A DNA stretch of 64,000 bases from Pseudoalteromonas sp. R3 (GCF_004014715.1 NZ_CP034835.1:682001-746000); one strand, 5' to 3'; counted from the first letter of the stretch, positions 16,208 to 27,777 are shown. Notes: generated by a model not told the origin, from the letters alone. A program made the numbers and translations.

Positions 16208-19200
16208 ATGTTTAATTTATTAGTCAAAAGCAGCCTTAAAAACCGTTTGGTTGTGCTCTTGCTGGCCTTTGTCATGATGGCTTACGGCGTTTTGCAAGGG
16301 CAAAAACTGCCGGTTGATGTCTTTCCAAATCTGAACAAGCCCGTGGTCACCGTACTGACTGAAGCAGGCGGTATGGCACCTGAAGAAGTCGAGCAACTGG
16401 TGACGTTTCCACTTGAGAATTTGCTCAATGGTGTGACTGGTGTCACGCGGATCCGTTCAACATCAGGCATTGGTTTATCCATTGTTTACATTGAATTTGA
16501 GTGGGATACGGATATTTACCGCAATCGCCAGCTGGTCTCGGAGCGGCTGGATTTGGCCTCAGAGCAATTGCCTGCGGGCATAACCTCGGTGATGGGACCG
16601 GTATCATCCATTATGGGTGAAGTCATGTTAATTGCCTTGCCTGTTGATGAGCAGGGCGATACCGATGCAATGGCTGCCAGAGAATATGCCGATTTTGTTT
16701 TACGACCACGTTTACTGGCTATTCCTGGTGTTTCGCAGGTGATCCCGATTGGTGGTGAAGTCCGTCAGCTGCGTGTTTCGCCGGATACGGTGCGTATGCG
16801 TCAACACAAAGTGAATTTAGAATCGCTTCAGGCCTCTGTCAGTGATTTTGCCGCTAATTTTGGTGGTGGCTTTGTGGATTTGAACAATCAAGAGTACCTA
16901 ATTCGCCATCAGGGGCGTACCTTAGATGTTAACCATCTTAAAAGCCTTGCGGTTGGCTGGCACGAGGGGCGTCCGGTGTTGCTATCCGAAGTCGCATCGG
17001 TGAGTTATGCCGCAGCTGAAAAGCGCGGTGATGGTGGCTTTAATGGCAAGCCCGCGGTGGTGATCAATGTGCAAAAACAACCTAATGCCGATACGGTTCA
17101 GTTAACAACGCAAATTGAAGCGGCGCTGGCTGAATTAGAAACGGGTTTACCAAAAGGTATCGCGCAGCCGCAGGTCTTGTTTCGTCAGGCCGACTTTATC
17201 AAATCGTCAATTGATAACGTCACAGAAGCCCTGCGGGATGGCGCAATCATGGTCACAATTGTGCTGTTTTTGTTCCTGCTCTCAGTTAAAACAACCATTA
17301 TTTCACTGATTGCCATTCCGCTTTCCTTGGCTGTCACGGTGTTGATTTTCCAGTGGCTAGGTCAAAGTATTAACGTGATGACGCTGGGGGGGCTTGCGAT
17401 TGCGATTGGCGAATTAGTGGATGACTCCGTGGTGGATGTTGAGAACATTCTGCGCCGTTTAAAACAAAATGCACAATTGCACTCGCCAAAGTCAGTATTT
17501 GAGGTGGTCTGGCAAGCCAGTGTTGAGGTACGTTCGGGCATTGTCTACGCAACCGCCATTGTTATCCTGGTGTTTTTACCTTTGTTTGCGTTACCCGGTA
17601 TTGAGGGACGGTTGTTTTCACCGCTTGGCCTGGCCTATATCGTGGCGATCCTCGGCTCGTTATTAGTGTCTATGACTGTCACGCCGGTGCTGTGCTACTA
17701 CTTGCTGCCCAATGCCAAAGTGATCCATCAGGGTGACAGCTGGCTGGTTATTAAACTTAAGCATTTACAAAGTCTTTGGATTGACTGGGCGTTGCCTAAG
17801 TCAAAGCAATTGATAGCAGTAACAGGCCTTGTCGCGGTTATTTCAGCGGCCAGTATCACACAATTTCCCCGCGCGTTTTTACCTGCCTTTAACGAAGGCT
17901 CTCTGGTGCTCGGCATTATTTTTGAGCCGGGTACATCGCTGAGCGAGTCAAATAAAATGGGCCATTTAGCCGAGTCTCTGCTGTTGTCTGTGCCGGAAGT
18001 CACACAGGTTGGCAGGCGAACGGGTCGCGCTGAGTTAGATGAACATGCTGAAGGGGTTCACTCGTCTGAAGTGGATGTTGATTTAGTGCCATCAGCGCGC
18101 AGCCGCGAAGAAGTCCTCGCTGAAATTCGTGACAAGCTATCTGTATTGCCTGGACAAGTTGCCATTGGCCAGCCAATTTCGCATCGACTTGATCACCTGT
18201 TGTCAGGTGTTCGGGCTCAACTCGCGATAAAACTCTTTGGTGATGATTTAGAAGGGTTGCGGATCAGTGCTGAGCGGCTGCGTAAAAAGCTCGAAAGTGT
18301 GCCTGGCCTGGTTGATGTCAATATTGAAAAACAAGTACTTATTCCGCAGCTGAGTGTGCGTTTAAAATATGACGAACTGGCCAAATATGGCCTCACACCG
18401 GGCTCTGCACTGCGTCAGTTGAATATGCTTACCGAAGGCACCAGTGTTACGGATGTCATTGATGGGGTGAAGCGCTTCGAACTGGTGCTCAGGCTGGAGG
18501 ATGCGGATCGCACACCCAGTGCCATCGCCAATACCTTGATTGATTCACCGGCGGGAGCCATTCCGGTCTCGTATATTGCAGATATTCAATTACAAGACGG
18601 GCCTAACCAGGTGCTCAGGGAAAATGGTCGCCGTCGCTTAGTGCTTTACGCCAATAGTGAAAATGTTGATGTAAAACAGTTGCTAAGTTCTGTTCGAGAG
18701 ATAGTGGCGGAACATCAATTACCCGATGATAGTTTTATCAGTCTGGAGGGGCAATTCTTAGCACAGGAACAAGCCATGCGTTTACTGATCGTGCTTAGCG
18801 TTTTGTCATTCGCATTAATCTTTCTGGTGCTCTACTTACGTTATCAGTCAATGGTATTTGCAGTCATCATCATGTGTAGTTTGCCGATGGCCTTGATTGG
18901 TGCGGTGTTCGCCATGTGGTTAACCAAAACCTCACTATCGGTGGCCTCCGTTGTTGGTTTTATCACGCTTACTGGAATTGCAGCACGCAATGGTATTTTA
19001 AAAATCAGCCATTACTTAAATCTAATCCGCTTTGAGGGGGAGTCATTTGATAAAACCCTGATAATACGCGGCGCAAAAGAACGATTGTCTCCGGTACTGA
19101 TGACGTCAATGGTAACGGCGTTTGCACTCATTCCGTTACTGTGGGCAGCAGATCAGCCTGGTAAGGAAATACTGCATCCGGTGGCCATTGTTATTTTTTC

Positions 19201-19315
19201 CGGCCTGATGAGCTCGACTCTGCTGGATACCTTATTGACCCCCTTGCTGTACTGGAAATTTGGTAAAGGACCAACGGAGCAATGGCTCAACAGTAATTCA
19301 AAAGAGCTAATTTAA
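16208..19315 (+). CDS. heavy-metal RND efflux pump (CzcA family)
   Basis: A proton-driven inner-membrane pump of 1035 residues, the normal length for the HME family. It has the repeated RND layout: TM1 near residue 10-28, a large periplasmic loop, TM2-6 (about 330-480), a second loop, and TM8-12 (about 850-1010). The TM4 proton-relay motif reads [13 protein letters not shown], with Glu in place of the usual first Asp of CzcA and no GAMVDAAIVM of copper pumps. This puts it in a divalent-cation subgroup (possibly Ni/Co-like) that I cannot fix. The adaptor precedes it by 8 bases. No CzcC-type outer-membrane gene is adjacent, so it probably borrows a TolC-type channel. Confidence 0.9.
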   Translation: MFNLLVKSSLKNRLVVLLLAFVMMAYGVLQGQKLPVDVFPNLNKPVVTVLTEAGGMAPEEVEQLVTFPLENLLNGVTGVTRIRSTSGIGLSIVYIEFEWDTDIYRNRQLVSERLDLASEQLPAGITSVMGPVSSIMGEVMLIALPVDEQGDTDAMAAREYADFVLRPRLLAIPGVSQVIPIGGEVRQLRVSPDTVRMRQHKVNLESLQASVSDFAANFGGGFVDLNNQEYLIRHQGRTLDVNHLKSLAVGWHEGRPVLLSEVASVSYAAAEKRGDGGFNGKPAVVINVQKQPNADTVQLTTQIEAALAELETGLPKGIAQPQVLFRQADFIKSSIDNVTEALRDGAIMVTIVLFLFLLSVKTTIISLIAIPLSLAVTVLIFQWLGQSINVMTLGGLAIAIGELVDDSVVDVENILRRLKQNAQLHSPKSVFEVVWQASVEVRSGIVYATAIVILVFLPLFALPGIEGRLFSPLGLAYIVAILGSLLVSMTVTPVLCYYLLPNAKVIHQGDSWLVIKLKHLQSLWIDWALPKSKQLIAVTGLVAVISAASITQFPRAFLPAFNEGSLVLGIIFEPGTSLSESNKMGHLAESLLLSVPEVTQVGRRTGRAELDEHAEGVHSSEVDVDLVPSARSREEVLAEIRDKLSVLPGQVAIGQPISHRLDHLLSGVRAQLAIKLFGDDLEGLRISAERLRKKLESVPGLVDVNIEKQVLIPQLSVRLKYDELAKYGLTPGSALRQLNMLTEGTSVTDVIDGVKRFELVLRLEDADRTPSAIANTLIDSPAGAIPVSYIADIQLQDGPNQVLRENGRRRLVLYANSENVDVKQLLSSVREIVAEHQLPDDSFISLEGQFLAQEQAMRLLIVLSVLSFALIFLVLYLRYQSMVFAVIIMCSLPMALIGAVFAMWLTKTSLSVASVVGFITLTGIAARNGILKISHYLNLIRFEGESFDKTLIIRGAKERLSPVLMTSMVTAFALIPLLWAADQPGKEILHPVAIVIFSGLMSSTLLDTLLTPLLYWKFGKGPTEQWLNSNSKELI

Positions 19316-19386
19316 TAAACCAATGCCCCTTTGTGAAGGCGCATCGGGGCACCATTTTACTATCAACACAAAGAGAGAAATAAAAT

Positions 19387-19761
19387 ATGAAAAACACATT
19401 GATAACACTTGCTTTCATTGCATTGAGCGCACTGTTTTTTGCACCGTTTTCACAGGCGCACGGTGACACCAAACCGTTACATGGCGGTGTGGTAAAGGTT
19501 GAACATGAAATGGTATTTGAGCTGGTACGCGGAGAAACCGGTGCAAGCTTGTATCTTCGTGATCACGGTAAACCTTATCCAACGGCTAAAGTAACAGGCG
19601 ATATTACTGTACTTGCCAATGGTAAAAAAGCAGATGCGGCGTTAACGGCTGCGGGTGATAACAAAATGACCGCTGACGTTGTGATTCCTGATGGTGCCAA
19701 AGTGCTGGTTAAAGTGAAGGAAAGTGGCCATCATTCAGTGACGGTCCGTTTTACATTCTAA
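19387..19761 (+). CDS. small periplasmic protein at the end of the RND metal cluster
   Basis: The protein has 124 residues. A signal peptide ends near SQA, and the mature start is HGDTKPLHGGVVKVE. The rest is a compact beta-rich chain (FELVRGETGASLYLRD, ADVVIPDGAKVLVKVKESGH) with scattered His. Proteins like this are often found after CzcA/CusA-like genes and may carry metal to the pump. The specific function is unknown. It lies 71 bases after the pump gene, with AGAGAG before the ATG, and a strong hairpin follows. Confidence 0.75.
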   Translation: MKNTLITLAFIALSALFFAPFSQAHGDTKPLHGGVVKVEHEMVFELVRGETGASLYLRDHGKPYPTAKVTGDITVLANGKKADAALTAAGDNKMTADVVIPDGAKVLVKVKESGHHSVTVRFTF

Positions 19762-19771
19762 AAAACGCACC

Positions 19772-19800
19772 GAATACCCTAAGCTATGTTTAGGGTATTC
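19772..19800. terminator. hairpin between the metal cluster and gor
   Basis: Perfect 11-base arms GAATACCCTAA (19772-19782) and TTAGGGTATTC (19790-19800) flank a 7-base loop. There is no T run directly after it on the plus strand. On the minus strand a run of six T follows after six bases. It sits between convergent genes and may end transcription from both sides. Confidence 0.55.
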
Positions 19801-19868
19801 AAGGGCGACTCGGGAGCCGAACGGTGCTTAGGTTAACGACCATGTAAGCCGTTTGGTTACGATGAACT

Positions 19869-21227
19869 TTATCTCATAGTAACAAACTCTTCTGACCCCG
19901 TTGGGTGAATCGCCACTACCGAATCAAAATCCGCTTTGGTGGCGCCCATCTTCATGGCCACGCCAAAGCCCTGGATCATTTCATCTACGGCAAAGCCGAT
20001 GCCGTGCAGGCCAACGATTTTTTCGTCCTCACCGGCACACACCAGTTTCATTTTGCAGGGCTGGCGGTGCTGGGTTACTGCGGTATACATGGCTGCAAAG
20101 GTCGAGGTGTAAACCTTGATGTTGTCTTCACCATACTGTTCAATGGCTTCTGGTTCGGTCAGGCCGATGGTGCCGATGGGCGGGTGGCTGAAGACCACGG
20201 TCGGGACCAGGTTGTAGTCCATTTTGGCGTTGGGCATATCCGGGTTAAACAGGCGCTCTGCCAGCATACGGCCAGCTTTTACCGCGACAGGCGTCAGCTC
20301 AATGCCGCCGTCCATAATGTCGCCCAAAGCATAAATGCCAGATACCGAGGTGTTCTGATATTCGTCAACTTTAACGTAGCCGCCTTCTGTGATGGCCACA
20401 TCGGTGGCAGCCAGGTTGATTTTATCCGTCACTGGCTCTCGACCTATGGCCCAGATCACATGCTCCACCGTGTGTGACTCGCCGTTTTCTAAGTGCAGGG
20501 TTACGCTGCCGTCGTCGTTTTTGCTCAGTGATTTAGGTACGCTGTGGGTGTGTAGTGTTGGCCCTTCTTTGTCCATGACTTCGGTCAGGGTGTCGACCAG
20601 GATAGGGTCAAAGTTACGCAGCGGGGCATGCTTACGTACAAACAGATGTGTTTCTGTGCCCAGGCTGTGTAGTACGCCTGCCAGTTCAACGGCAATGTAG
20701 CCTGCACCAATCACAGCCACGCTCTTTGGCTGTGCCTTGAGCTCAAAGAAATCATTAGAATCTATGCCCAGCTCCGCACCCGGGATATTTGGAATCGACG
20801 GGCGGCCACCCACGGCGATACAGATATGCTCGGCGGTGTAGTGCTCGCCGTTAACTTCTACCGTGTTGTTATCAACGAATTTGGCAAAGCCGTTGATCAC
20901 GGTCACGCCATTGCTGGCCAGGTACTTATTATAGCCCTGGTGAATACGGCCAATATAGGCTTCGCGGCTTTCAACCAGTTTGCTCCAGTCGAAGTCTTTG
21001 ACTTCTACATCAAAGCCATAATCCGGTGCGTACAGCTTAATGGCTTCGGCCACCTGCGCACCGTGCCACATCACCTTCTTAGGTACGCAACCTACGTTTA
21101 CACAGGTGCCGCCCATATGCTTAGCTTCGATGAGTGCCACTTTGGCGCCACGCATTGCAGCGCGGTTGGCTGAGGCAATACCACCGCTACCGCCACCAAT
21201 GGCGATATAATCAAAATGTTGTGCCAT
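19869..21227 (-). CDS. gor: glutathione reductase
   Basis: This FAD enzyme reduces glutathione disulfide with NADPH in the cytoplasm. It has about 452 residues, the usual length. ATG at 21227 is used rather than an upstream in-frame start because [16 protein letters not shown] begins the Rossmann FAD motif at once. The redox-active disulfide is in [13 protein letters not shown] (Cys near 42 and 47), the NADPH-binding fold is at [15 protein letters not shown], and the second FAD contact is at GIYALGD. The C-terminal catalytic HPTGSEEF carries the His-Glu pair of the dimer partner. The NADPH site is followed by the Arg pair context ([11 protein letters not shown]) seen in glutathione rather than lipoamide enzymes. 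It is divergent from prlC. Confidence 0.95.
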   Translation of the reverse strand: MAQHFDYIAIGGGSGGIASANRAAMRGAKVALIEAKHMGGTCVNVGCVPKKVMWHGAQVAEAIKLYAPDYGFDVEVKDFDWSKLVESREAYIGRIHQGYNKYLASNGVTVINGFAKFVDNNTVEVNGEHYTAEHICIAVGGRPSIPNIPGAELGIDSNDFFELKAQPKSVAVIGAGYIAVELAGVLHSLGTETHLFVRKHAPLRNFDPILVDTLTEVMDKEGPTLHTHSVPKSLSKNDDGSVTLHLENGESHTVEHVIWAIGREPVTDKINLAATDVAITEGGYVKVDEYQNTSVSGIYALGDIMDGGIELTPVAVKAGRMLAERLFNPDMPNAKMDYNLVPTVVFSHPPIGTIGLTEPEAIEQYGEDNIKVYTSTFAAMYTAVTQHRQPCKMKLVCAGEDEKIVGLHGIGFAVDEMIQGFGVAMKMGATKADFDSVVAIHPTGSEEFVTMR

Positions 21228-21480
21228 GATTAATTCTCTATAAATGCTGATAAATGGCACTAGCTTAACACTATATTAGCCGGGGCAAAGTCCGGTGGGA
21301 TAAATTTTTCCGATAGGGGTCATCGCTTTTTTCGATGGCACACAGGTAAGGTCCATCAGGTCAAACTAACACCGACTGAACAAACCCCGATTTAATTTGT
21401 CTGGATTGGCTGGTGTACCTTGTTTTTTTTAAAGAAACACCCAAATATAAAAGATAATCAAAGATCAACAGAGAGGCGTT

Positions 21481-23526
21481 ATGACTAACCCGTTAATTGG
21501 CATGGAAGGCTTGCCACCGTTTTCAAAAATTAAACCAGAACACGTTGTGGAGGCACTGAAACAAGCCATCGCACATTGCCGAGACACCATAGACGAGGTG
21601 CTGAAAAACGATTCATACAGCTGGGAAAACCTGGTGCTGCCACTCGAAGAAGCCGACGATAAGCTGTCGCGCATGTGGTCACCGGTTTCGCATATGCACT
21701 CAGTGGTCAATAACGATGCATTACGTCAGGCATTCGATGCTTGTCTGCCTTTGATCTCAGAATACAGTACTTATGTAGGTCAACATCAGGGCTTATATCA
21801 GGCATACAAGTCACTCAAAGAATCAGACTCCTTTGCCACACTGAGCACAGCCCAGCAAAAAACCTTAGAAAACGCATTGCGTGACTTCAAGCTGTCGGGT
21901 ATTGCATTGGCACCAGAACAACAAAAGCGTTACGGCGAGATCAGTGCGCGTTTGTCTGAGTTGTCGTCTAAGTTTGGCAATAATGTGATGGATGCGACAC
22001 AAGCCTGGACTAAGCATGTGACCGACGAAGCTGCGTTATCAGGTCTGCCTGAGTCTGCATTGGCACTGGCGGCACATACAGCGCAAAGCAAAGAACTTGA
22101 AGGCTGGGTGTTCACGCTGGACATTCCTTCATACCTGCCTGTCATGACGTATGCCGATAATCGTGAGCTGCGTGAAGAGATGTACCGTGCTTATGTGACC
22201 CGAGCGTCTGATCAAGGTCCGAATGCTAGAGAATTTGATAACTCAGAGTTGATGAGCGAAGAGCTGGCACTGCGCCATGAACTGGCTCAGTTGCTGGGTT
22301 TTGACAGCTATGCGCATAAATCACTGGCCACTAAAATGGCACAATCTCCTGAGCAGGTATTTACCTTCCTGAACGATTTGGCGTTACATGCCAAGCCTCA
22401 GGCCGAAAATGAGCTGGCAGAGTTAAAAGCATTTGCAGAAAAAGAGTACGGAGCCACAGAGCTGGCTGCCTGGGACTATGGCTATTATGGCGAGAAACTG
22501 AAACAGGCCAAATATGCTATTTCTGACGAAATACTGCGCCCTTACTTCCCGGCAGATACTGTGTTAAACGGCTTGTTCGAAACCGTGAACCGTTTGTTCG
22601 GTATTAAAGTGACTGAAATTCAGGACTTTGATACTTATCACCCTGATGTGCGCTTCTTTGCAATTCACGACGCACAAGGCACTCTGCGTGGTCACTTCTA
22701 TCTCGACCTGTATGCCCGTGAGCACAAACGTGGCGGCGCCTGGATGGACGACTGCATGGGCCGTAAAGTACGTGCCAGTGGCGAGTTACAAACGCCAGTT
22801 GCCTACCTTGTGTGTAACTTCAATAAAGCGGTAGGTGATAAACCTGCACTGTTCACTCACAACGAAGTAACCACTTTATTCCATGAATTTGGCCATGGCA
22901 TTCACCATATGCTGACTCAGGTTGATGCATCAGCGGTTGCGGGTATCAACGGGGTAGCCTGGGATGCGGTAGAGCTGCCAAGTCAGTTCCTGGAAAACTG
23001 GTGCTACGAAGAAGAGGCACTGGCGTTTATTTCCGGTCATTATGAGACAGGTGAGCCATTACCAAAAGCACTACTGGACAAGCTGCTGGCGGCGAAAAAC
23101 TTCCAGTCAGCCATGCAGATGTTGCGTCAGATAGAGTTCTCTTTGTTTGACTTCCATATCCATGCGGACTTTGACCCGGCTAAGCCATGTCAGATCCAGC
23201 ACACTTTGAATGCGGTCAGAGAGAAGACTGCGGTCGTCAAGGCGCCGGAATTCAATCGCTTCGCGCACAGCTTTAGCCATATTTTTGCTGGTGGTTACAG
23301 CGCAGGTTACTACTCGTATAAATGGGCTGAAGTGCTATCGGCTGATGCGTTCTCGCGTTTTGAGGAAGAAGGGATCTTTAACGGTCAGACAGGTACCGAT
23401 TTTATGCAGCATATCCTTGAGAAAGGGGGAGCTGAAGATCCTATGACGCTGTTCACGCGTTTCCGTGGCCGTGAACCCAGTGTCGACGCACTGCTGCGTC
23501 ACAGTGGCATCGAAAAAGCGGCATAA
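21481..23526 (+). CDS. prlC: oligopeptidase A (M3 zinc metallopeptidase)
   Basis: A cytoplasmic M3-family endopeptidase of 681 residues that degrades short peptides, including cleaved signal peptides. The zinc motif HEFGH is at about residues 468-472, and the third ligand Glu lies about 25 residues on, in WDAVELPSQFLENW. The N-terminal M3 helical region and the C-terminal GGYSAGYYSYKWAEVLSADAF block are typical of PrlC. AGAGAGG stands just before the ATG. In many gammaproteobacteria prlC is followed by rsmJ; here a response regulator gene sits between them. A short hairpin follows the stop. Confidence 0.95.
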   Translation: MTNPLIGMEGLPPFSKIKPEHVVEALKQAIAHCRDTIDEVLKNDSYSWENLVLPLEEADDKLSRMWSPVSHMHSVVNNDALRQAFDACLPLISEYSTYVGQHQGLYQAYKSLKESDSFATLSTAQQKTLENALRDFKLSGIALAPEQQKRYGEISARLSELSSKFGNNVMDATQAWTKHVTDEAALSGLPESALALAAHTAQSKELEGWVFTLDIPSYLPVMTYADNRELREEMYRAYVTRASDQGPNAREFDNSELMSEELALRHELAQLLGFDSYAHKSLATKMAQSPEQVFTFLNDLALHAKPQAENELAELKAFAEKEYGATELAAWDYGYYGEKLKQAKYAISDEILRPYFPADTVLNGLFETVNRLFGIKVTEIQDFDTYHPDVRFFAIHDAQGTLRGHFYLDLYAREHKRGGAWMDDCMGRKVRASGELQTPVAYLVCNFNKAVGDKPALFTHNEVTTLFHEFGHGIHHMLTQVDASAVAGINGVAWDAVELPSQFLENWCYEEEALAFISGHYETGEPLPKALLDKLLAAKNFQSAMQMLRQIEFSLFDFHIHADFDPAKPCQIQHTLNAVREKTAVVKAPEFNRFAHSFSHIFAGGYSAGYYSYKWAEVLSADAFSRFEEEGIFNGQTGTDFMQHILEKGGAEDPMTLFTRFRGREPSVDALLRHSGIEKAA

Positions 23527-23548
23527 GCCGTCTTTCTGGCGGCTTTTT
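23525..23548 (+). terminator. short hairpin after prlC
   Basis: The 6-base arms AAGCCG (23525-23530) and CGGCTT (23540-23545) and a T run begin at the prlC stop codon. A stronger candidate follows at 23586-23618. Confidence 0.5.
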
Positions 23549-23585
23549 GAACATCTGTTCCCCGCATGCCGCCAGACCTGACTTA

Positions 23586-23618
23586 AAAACACCACATAAG
23601 TCGCTTGTGTGGTGTTTT
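23586..23618 (+). terminator. rho-independent terminator candidate after prlC
   Basis: The arms AAAACACCACA (23586-23596) and TGTGGTGTTTT (23608-23618) are perfect 11-base inverted repeats with an 11-base loop. The stem itself ends in T. It separates prlC from the response regulator gene. Confidence 0.7.
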
Positions 23619-23683
23619 CCATTCGCAAATTAGACAGTTCGCGCTATGCTGTTTTAGAGAACCAACCTTGTAGGGACCGCTGC

Positions 23684-24823
23684 ATGAGCAATTTAGTACT
23701 GGCCATTGATGACGATAAACTGGTACATCACATTGTCGAACAATCCTTATTGCACAGCTGCAAAGTTATCCACGCATACAGTGGCGAAGAAGGGCTGAAA
23801 ATGGCCCAGGAGCAGCAGCCGGATATTATTTTGCTCGACATAGAAATGCCTGGCCCTTCGGGCTTTGAGGTGTGTGAGCGGCTGAAAGCGAATCCTCAGT
23901 TGTGTGATATTCCGGTGATGTTTTTGTCGTCTAAGAGTGCCATTTCTGAGCGAATGCGCGGCTACAATGCTGGCGGGGCCGACTACATTGTTAAGCCTTT
24001 CGACAGCGATGAAATGCTGGCGCGCATTAAGGTGCTGGATGAGTATCGTCGCCAATCGCTCAAGCTTAAGCAGGATGTGCAAAAAGCACAGATCACAGCC
24101 GAAATCGCAATGTCGGATTCTGGCGATATGGGTCGGATCATGCGTTATGTGGGTCAGTCCTATCATGCTCATGACCTCAATACTCTGTCTGAGTACTTTT
24201 TTGAATTTTTTGTACCCCTGCAATTGCAGGTTGCGGTGGCGTTCTGGTATCACGAGGGCGAAGTTTTTTATTCTCAGGAAGGCGCCATTCAGCCACTGGA
24301 GCAGGAGCTGCTGGAGAAACACCGTGATGGCGACCGCTTTGTGGATTTTGGCCGTCGCACCATAATTAACTACCCCAAAGTATCTCTGCTGATTAAGAAT
24401 ATGCCTATGGATGACGTAGGGTTATATGGCCGTTACAAAGATCTATTGCCGCATATTCTCGAAGCTACCAATGCCAAAATTAAGGATATGGAAGTCAGTG
24501 AGGTGGCATTGAACAAAGTAGAGCAAATTGGCCTGGCGTTTGAATCGCTGAGCGATCAACTGGGTGATGTTGCTACAGCATTTAACAGCAAGCTGACCGA
24601 GTTTTCTGAGTATGTGGCCGATGAGCATGAAAATGGCAAGCAGGCTGAAATAAAACAATTATACGAGCACTTTTCACTGGTTAATGATGAATTCTCGATT
24701 ATTCGCTATAAACTGGGTGAAATCACCGAAGTTCGGCATGAACTTATCCAGAGTTTAAACCAGATGGCTAAACCCTGGGGTGAAGAAGACGTGCCAGCAC
24801 AGACAGATATCGAGCTGTTTTAA
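23684..24823 (+). CDS. response regulator with unusual output region
   Basis: The protein has about 379 residues. ATG at 23684 is chosen because MSNLVLAIDDDKL is the normal start of a receiver domain; the upstream in-frame start at 23609 lies inside the terminator. The receiver (about 1-120) has the acidic pair DDD, the phospho-acceptor Asp in ILLDIEMPGPSG (near 53), Ser in FLSSKSA and Lys in YIVKPFD. The remaining 250 residues have no DNA-binding, GGDEF or EAL motif. They hold a mixed domain (VAVAFWYHEGEVFYSQEG, YGRYKDLLPHILEATNAKI) and a C-terminal helical, coiled-coil-like region. Output is probably by protein contact. It has no kinase next door, so the partner is unknown. Confidence 0.85.
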   Translation: MSNLVLAIDDDKLVHHIVEQSLLHSCKVIHAYSGEEGLKMAQEQQPDIILLDIEMPGPSGFEVCERLKANPQLCDIPVMFLSSKSAISERMRGYNAGGADYIVKPFDSDEMLARIKVLDEYRRQSLKLKQDVQKAQITAEIAMSDSGDMGRIMRYVGQSYHAHDLNTLSEYFFEFFVPLQLQVAVAFWYHEGEVFYSQEGAIQPLEQELLEKHRDGDRFVDFGRRTIINYPKVSLLIKNMPMDDVGLYGRYKDLLPHILEATNAKIKDMEVSEVALNKVEQIGLAFESLSDQLGDVATAFNSKLTEFSEYVADEHENGKQAEIKQLYEHFSLVNDEFSIIRYKLGEITEVRHELIQSLNQMAKPWGEEDVPAQTDIELF

Positions 24824-24909
24824 TCGCAGCTCAGCATGCGCAAGACAGAGATTTCATAACCGTGATGATCCAGATATAATCCCTGCGTTACTATTTGCGG
24901 AGCCTGCTG

Positions 24910-25665
24910 TTGATCATCCATACCCCTTTTGCCGAAAACCGTCCTTATTTAGCGCGAATTGAACAACAGTTTGCCTTGCAAACCTGGCAGCAGGACAATC
25001 CTAATTTTCGTTTAACCTTTGATGAGGCCGGATTGCAGCTATTAAAGCTTGATGAGCCTAAGCTGGGTGGTATCCGGGTTGACTTTGTTACGGGAGCGAG
25101 CGCACATCGTCGTAAGTTTGGTGGCGGTAAAGGGCAGGCCATCGCCAAGGCAGTGGGGCTAAATAAAGGGGCAACTCCTGTGGTACTGGATGCCACTGCG
25201 GGGCTAGGGCGAGATGCCTTTGTGCTGGCAGCGCTGGGCTGTGAAGTGATTTTACACGAGCGCCACCCGGTTGTGGCGGCATTGCTGTTTGATGGTCTGG
25301 AGCGCGCTTATCAGGACGCTGAGATAGGCAGCTGGATGCAGCAAAATATGCGTATGGTGTTTGGCTCCAGCCACGATCTGCTGGCACAGAGCGAGCTACA
25401 GCCAGATGTGGTGTATCTGGATCCTATGTTTCCGCATCGTGAGAAATCGGCGCAGGTTAAAAAAGAAATGCGGGTGTTCCAGTCTTTGGTAGGCGGAGAT
25501 GCCGATGCCGATGCCTTACTACCGTTTGCTCATGCACTGGCATCGAAACGTGTGGTGGTCAAGCGACCCGACTATGCGCCATTTCTGAATGAGCAAAAAC
25601 CCAGTATGCAGATCGAGACCAAAAAGAACCGCTTTGATGTGTATGTTAAAGCGGCAATGAAGTAA
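24910..25665 (+). CDS. rsmJ: 16S rRNA m2G1516 methyltransferase
   Basis: RsmJ (YhiQ) adds a methyl group from S-adenosylmethionine to G1516 of 16S rRNA. The protein has about 251 residues if translation starts at TTG 24910, which has CGGAG seven bases upstream; TTG 24895 is the other option. Motif I of the methyltransferase fold is [13 protein letters not shown] (near 95-107), the acidic motif II is [10 protein letters not shown], and the catalytic-type motif [11 protein letters not shown] (near 172) is typical of RsmJ. The C-terminus is [13 protein letters not shown] with KNRFDVYV. No RNA or helicase domain is fused. The gene lies downstream of prlC, as in other gammaproteobacteria, with one insertion between. 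Confidence 0.92.
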   Translation: MIIHTPFAENRPYLARIEQQFALQTWQQDNPNFRLTFDEAGLQLLKLDEPKLGGIRVDFVTGASAHRRKFGGGKGQAIAKAVGLNKGATPVVLDATAGLGRDAFVLAALGCEVILHERHPVVAALLFDGLERAYQDAEIGSWMQQNMRMVFGSSHDLLAQSELQPDVVYLDPMFPHREKSAQVKKEMRVFQSLVGGDADADALLPFAHALASKRVVVKRPDYAPFLNEQKPSMQIETKKNRFDVYVKAAMK

Positions 25666-25851
25666 TACCAATCTCCAAAACTCTGCTTGTCATCTGTATG
25701 AAGTAAAGTTCCTGTAAAAGGTATTTACTTCTTCTACGCCAAAAGTATGTTTTTAAAATTGGCTGATTGATTTCTGAGCAATCTACATCAAACTGTCATA
25801 AAACATTAATAGTCTACGCCCGAATTTGAATCAATATGGCTGTAGTATCTA

Positions 25852-27777
25852 ATGCGTGTTTCTACTTTTACTCGGCTGCTTGCCGTGTTACTGGCTCTGG
25901 CCAGTATCGTGCTGGCCGCCACTTTGTTCTGGGCTAGTCAGGTCTTTAGTGAATTAGACAAACAAAACAACGCTTATGTTACGCTGAAAAACACCATACT
26001 GATCGATCTTGCCGGTACGATCGAAGATTATCTGAGCACAGGTGACAGCCAGGAGCTCAGCAAGGCCAGCGAACAAATAGCAGACCTCAAACAGCGTCAA
26101 TTGACAGCGTTGCCTTCAGTGCTTGCCTCTGACATGACGAATCAACTTGATGCACTTGATAGCGACATTAATGGTAAATACCGTGCCCTCGGTAAGCTGT
26201 CGGGTAATGAAATGGCGCTGCTGGACAACGCCATCAGACAAATGTCGGGTTCGGCATCCTCTTTAATGAGCTATACGGCCAAAGCCTCGGAGCATCCGCT
26301 GGCGCCACGCTATTACGCGCTGGCATCAGATTATTATGGGGAAGTCACCAACCTCAGTATTTACACCTATCAGCTGGTGATCCACTTTGAGCAGCAAACA
26401 CGTCAAAACCTGTTAAACAGCGTGCGTCGCCTTCAGGATTTGGCACAGCAGATAGACCGCCTGGCCAACTTAGGGGTAATGAGTGAAATTGACGAAGACG
26501 AGTTATTTCTGGGGGCTGAGGCAGAAGATTTAGCACTGGAGATCAAAGCAGAGTTGAACAGCTGGCCCAAGCGTTTCAGTCGCGACCTGGAAAATACCTT
26601 GGCTCAGGCTGAACAACGCCAGCAGGGCATGGCTCAGCTGCGAGGGGATATTAAGGCGATTTCGGCCTTGGTACTGAGTGCTGAAGAAGCCCTGCAGGCA
26701 GAGCAAAATACGCTTAAGCAAAACGTCTTTACGATTTTTGGTGTGGCCATTGGTTTACTGGTGTTATTGGCCATTGCTGTATATATCGTGCAGTTTAGTC
26801 AGGTACTGACGCCACTTCGCCAGCTCCGTAATGGCTTTGCTTTCCTGATAGAAAGCAATGAGCTGAAAAACATCGACAGTCAGAATGCTAATACCGAAAT
26901 TGGCGAAATAGCCAGTTACTTTAATCAGCTTATTGAACGTCAGCGTGATGAAGCGCAGGAGCGGGAGCAAATGCTGGCGGTGATCAATGACTTTATGCAG
27001 GATATGAATACCAACCTGGCCAGTATTAGTGAGCTGGCAGAAACCACCTCCTCTCAGGTGGAGCAGAATCAGCATCAGCTTGACGAGATCAAAGCGTTGG
27101 GTTCAGAGGCCAGTGAAATCAATCAGCAGGTGTCGGATAACGCCAGTGAAACTTTCTCTGCGATGAAGCAGAGCGTGAGCTATGCCGAGTCAATGCTCAG
27201 CGCAAGTTCCAGTACTCAGCAACGAGTGGAGCAGGGCTTGTCCAGTCTCAATGAGCTGTTAAACGGGGTGGCTGATGTGGGCAAAGTGATTGAAATGATC
27301 CGCACCATTGCAGAGCAAACCAACTTGCTGGCACTGAATGCGGCCATTGAGTCGGCGCGTGCCGGGGAGCACGGGCGAGGGTTTGCAGTGGTGGCCGATG
27401 AAGTGCGCAAGCTGGCTCAGCAAACGCAGGACTCGTTGTCAGACATCAATGAACAGCTGAACATCCTCAGTGACAATTCAAGTAAGGTGTCGTCGCAGAT
27501 CAGCGCACTGGCAGACGAAGCACAGCAACAAACTGAACATGCGCAGGAACTGAAGAGTAATTCTGAAGGGGTTGCTGAGCGCGCTCAGGGAGCCAGCCAG
27601 GTGGCCGAGCATGCCATGGAGCTGGCTCAGCAGCAAAGTTCGCTGGTAGATAACTTCAGCAGTGCGATGGCCCTGATGAAACAACAGGTGAACGGCTCAA
27701 ATCAGCAGGTACGGGATATTCAACACAGTTTGCAGGAGCAGATGATCAAAATTCGTGAAAGTATTGGTATTCAATAA
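25852..27777 (+). CDS. methyl-accepting chemotaxis protein
   Basis: A membrane chemoreceptor of 641 residues. TM1 is at about 7-29, a helical periplasmic sensor spans about 30-290, and TM2 is at about 292-314 ([20 protein letters not shown]). A HAMP-like linker ([16 protein letters not shown]) and a long cytoplasmic coiled coil follow. The signalling hairpin tip [20 protein letters not shown] (about 485-505) contacts CheW and CheA, and Gln/Glu pairs suitable for methylation flank it. There is no PAS or Cache motif in the sensor, so the ligand is unknown. It is a single gene with no che genes around it. A PhoB half-site-like CTGTCATAAAA lies about 60 bases upstream, with a poor second half. 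Confidence 0.93.
   Translation: MRVSTFTRLLAVLLALASIVLAATLFWASQVFSELDKQNNAYVTLKNTILIDLAGTIEDYLSTGDSQELSKASEQIADLKQRQLTALPSVLASDMTNQLDALDSDINGKYRALGKLSGNEMALLDNAIRQMSGSASSLMSYTAKASEHPLAPRYYALASDYYGEVTNLSIYTYQLVIHFEQQTRQNLLNSVRRLQDLAQQIDRLANLGVMSEIDEDELFLGAEAEDLALEIKAELNSWPKRFSRDLENTLAQAEQRQQGMAQLRGDIKAISALVLSAEEALQAEQNTLKQNVFTIFGVAIGLLVLLAIAVYIVQFSQVLTPLRQLRNGFAFLIESNELKNIDSQNANTEIGEIASYFNQLIERQRDEAQEREQMLAVINDFMQDMNTNLASISELAETTSSQVEQNQHQLDEIKALGSEASEINQQVSDNASETFSAMKQSVSYAESMLSASSSTQQRVEQGLSSLNELLNGVADVGKVIEMIRTIAEQTNLLALNAAIESARAGEHGRGFAVVADEVRKLAQQTQDSLSDINEQLNILSDNSSKVSSQISALADEAQQQTEHAQELKSNSEGVAERAQGASQVAEHAMELAQQQSSLVDNFSSAMALMKQQVNGSNQQVRDIQHSLQEQMIKIRESIGIQ

Noticed and set aside
25790..25812. 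Possible PhoB box (CTGTCATAAAA) upstream of the chemotaxis gene
   Set aside because: Only the first half matches. The second half-site (CATTAAT) fits at about 4 of 7 positions, so the site is not supported.
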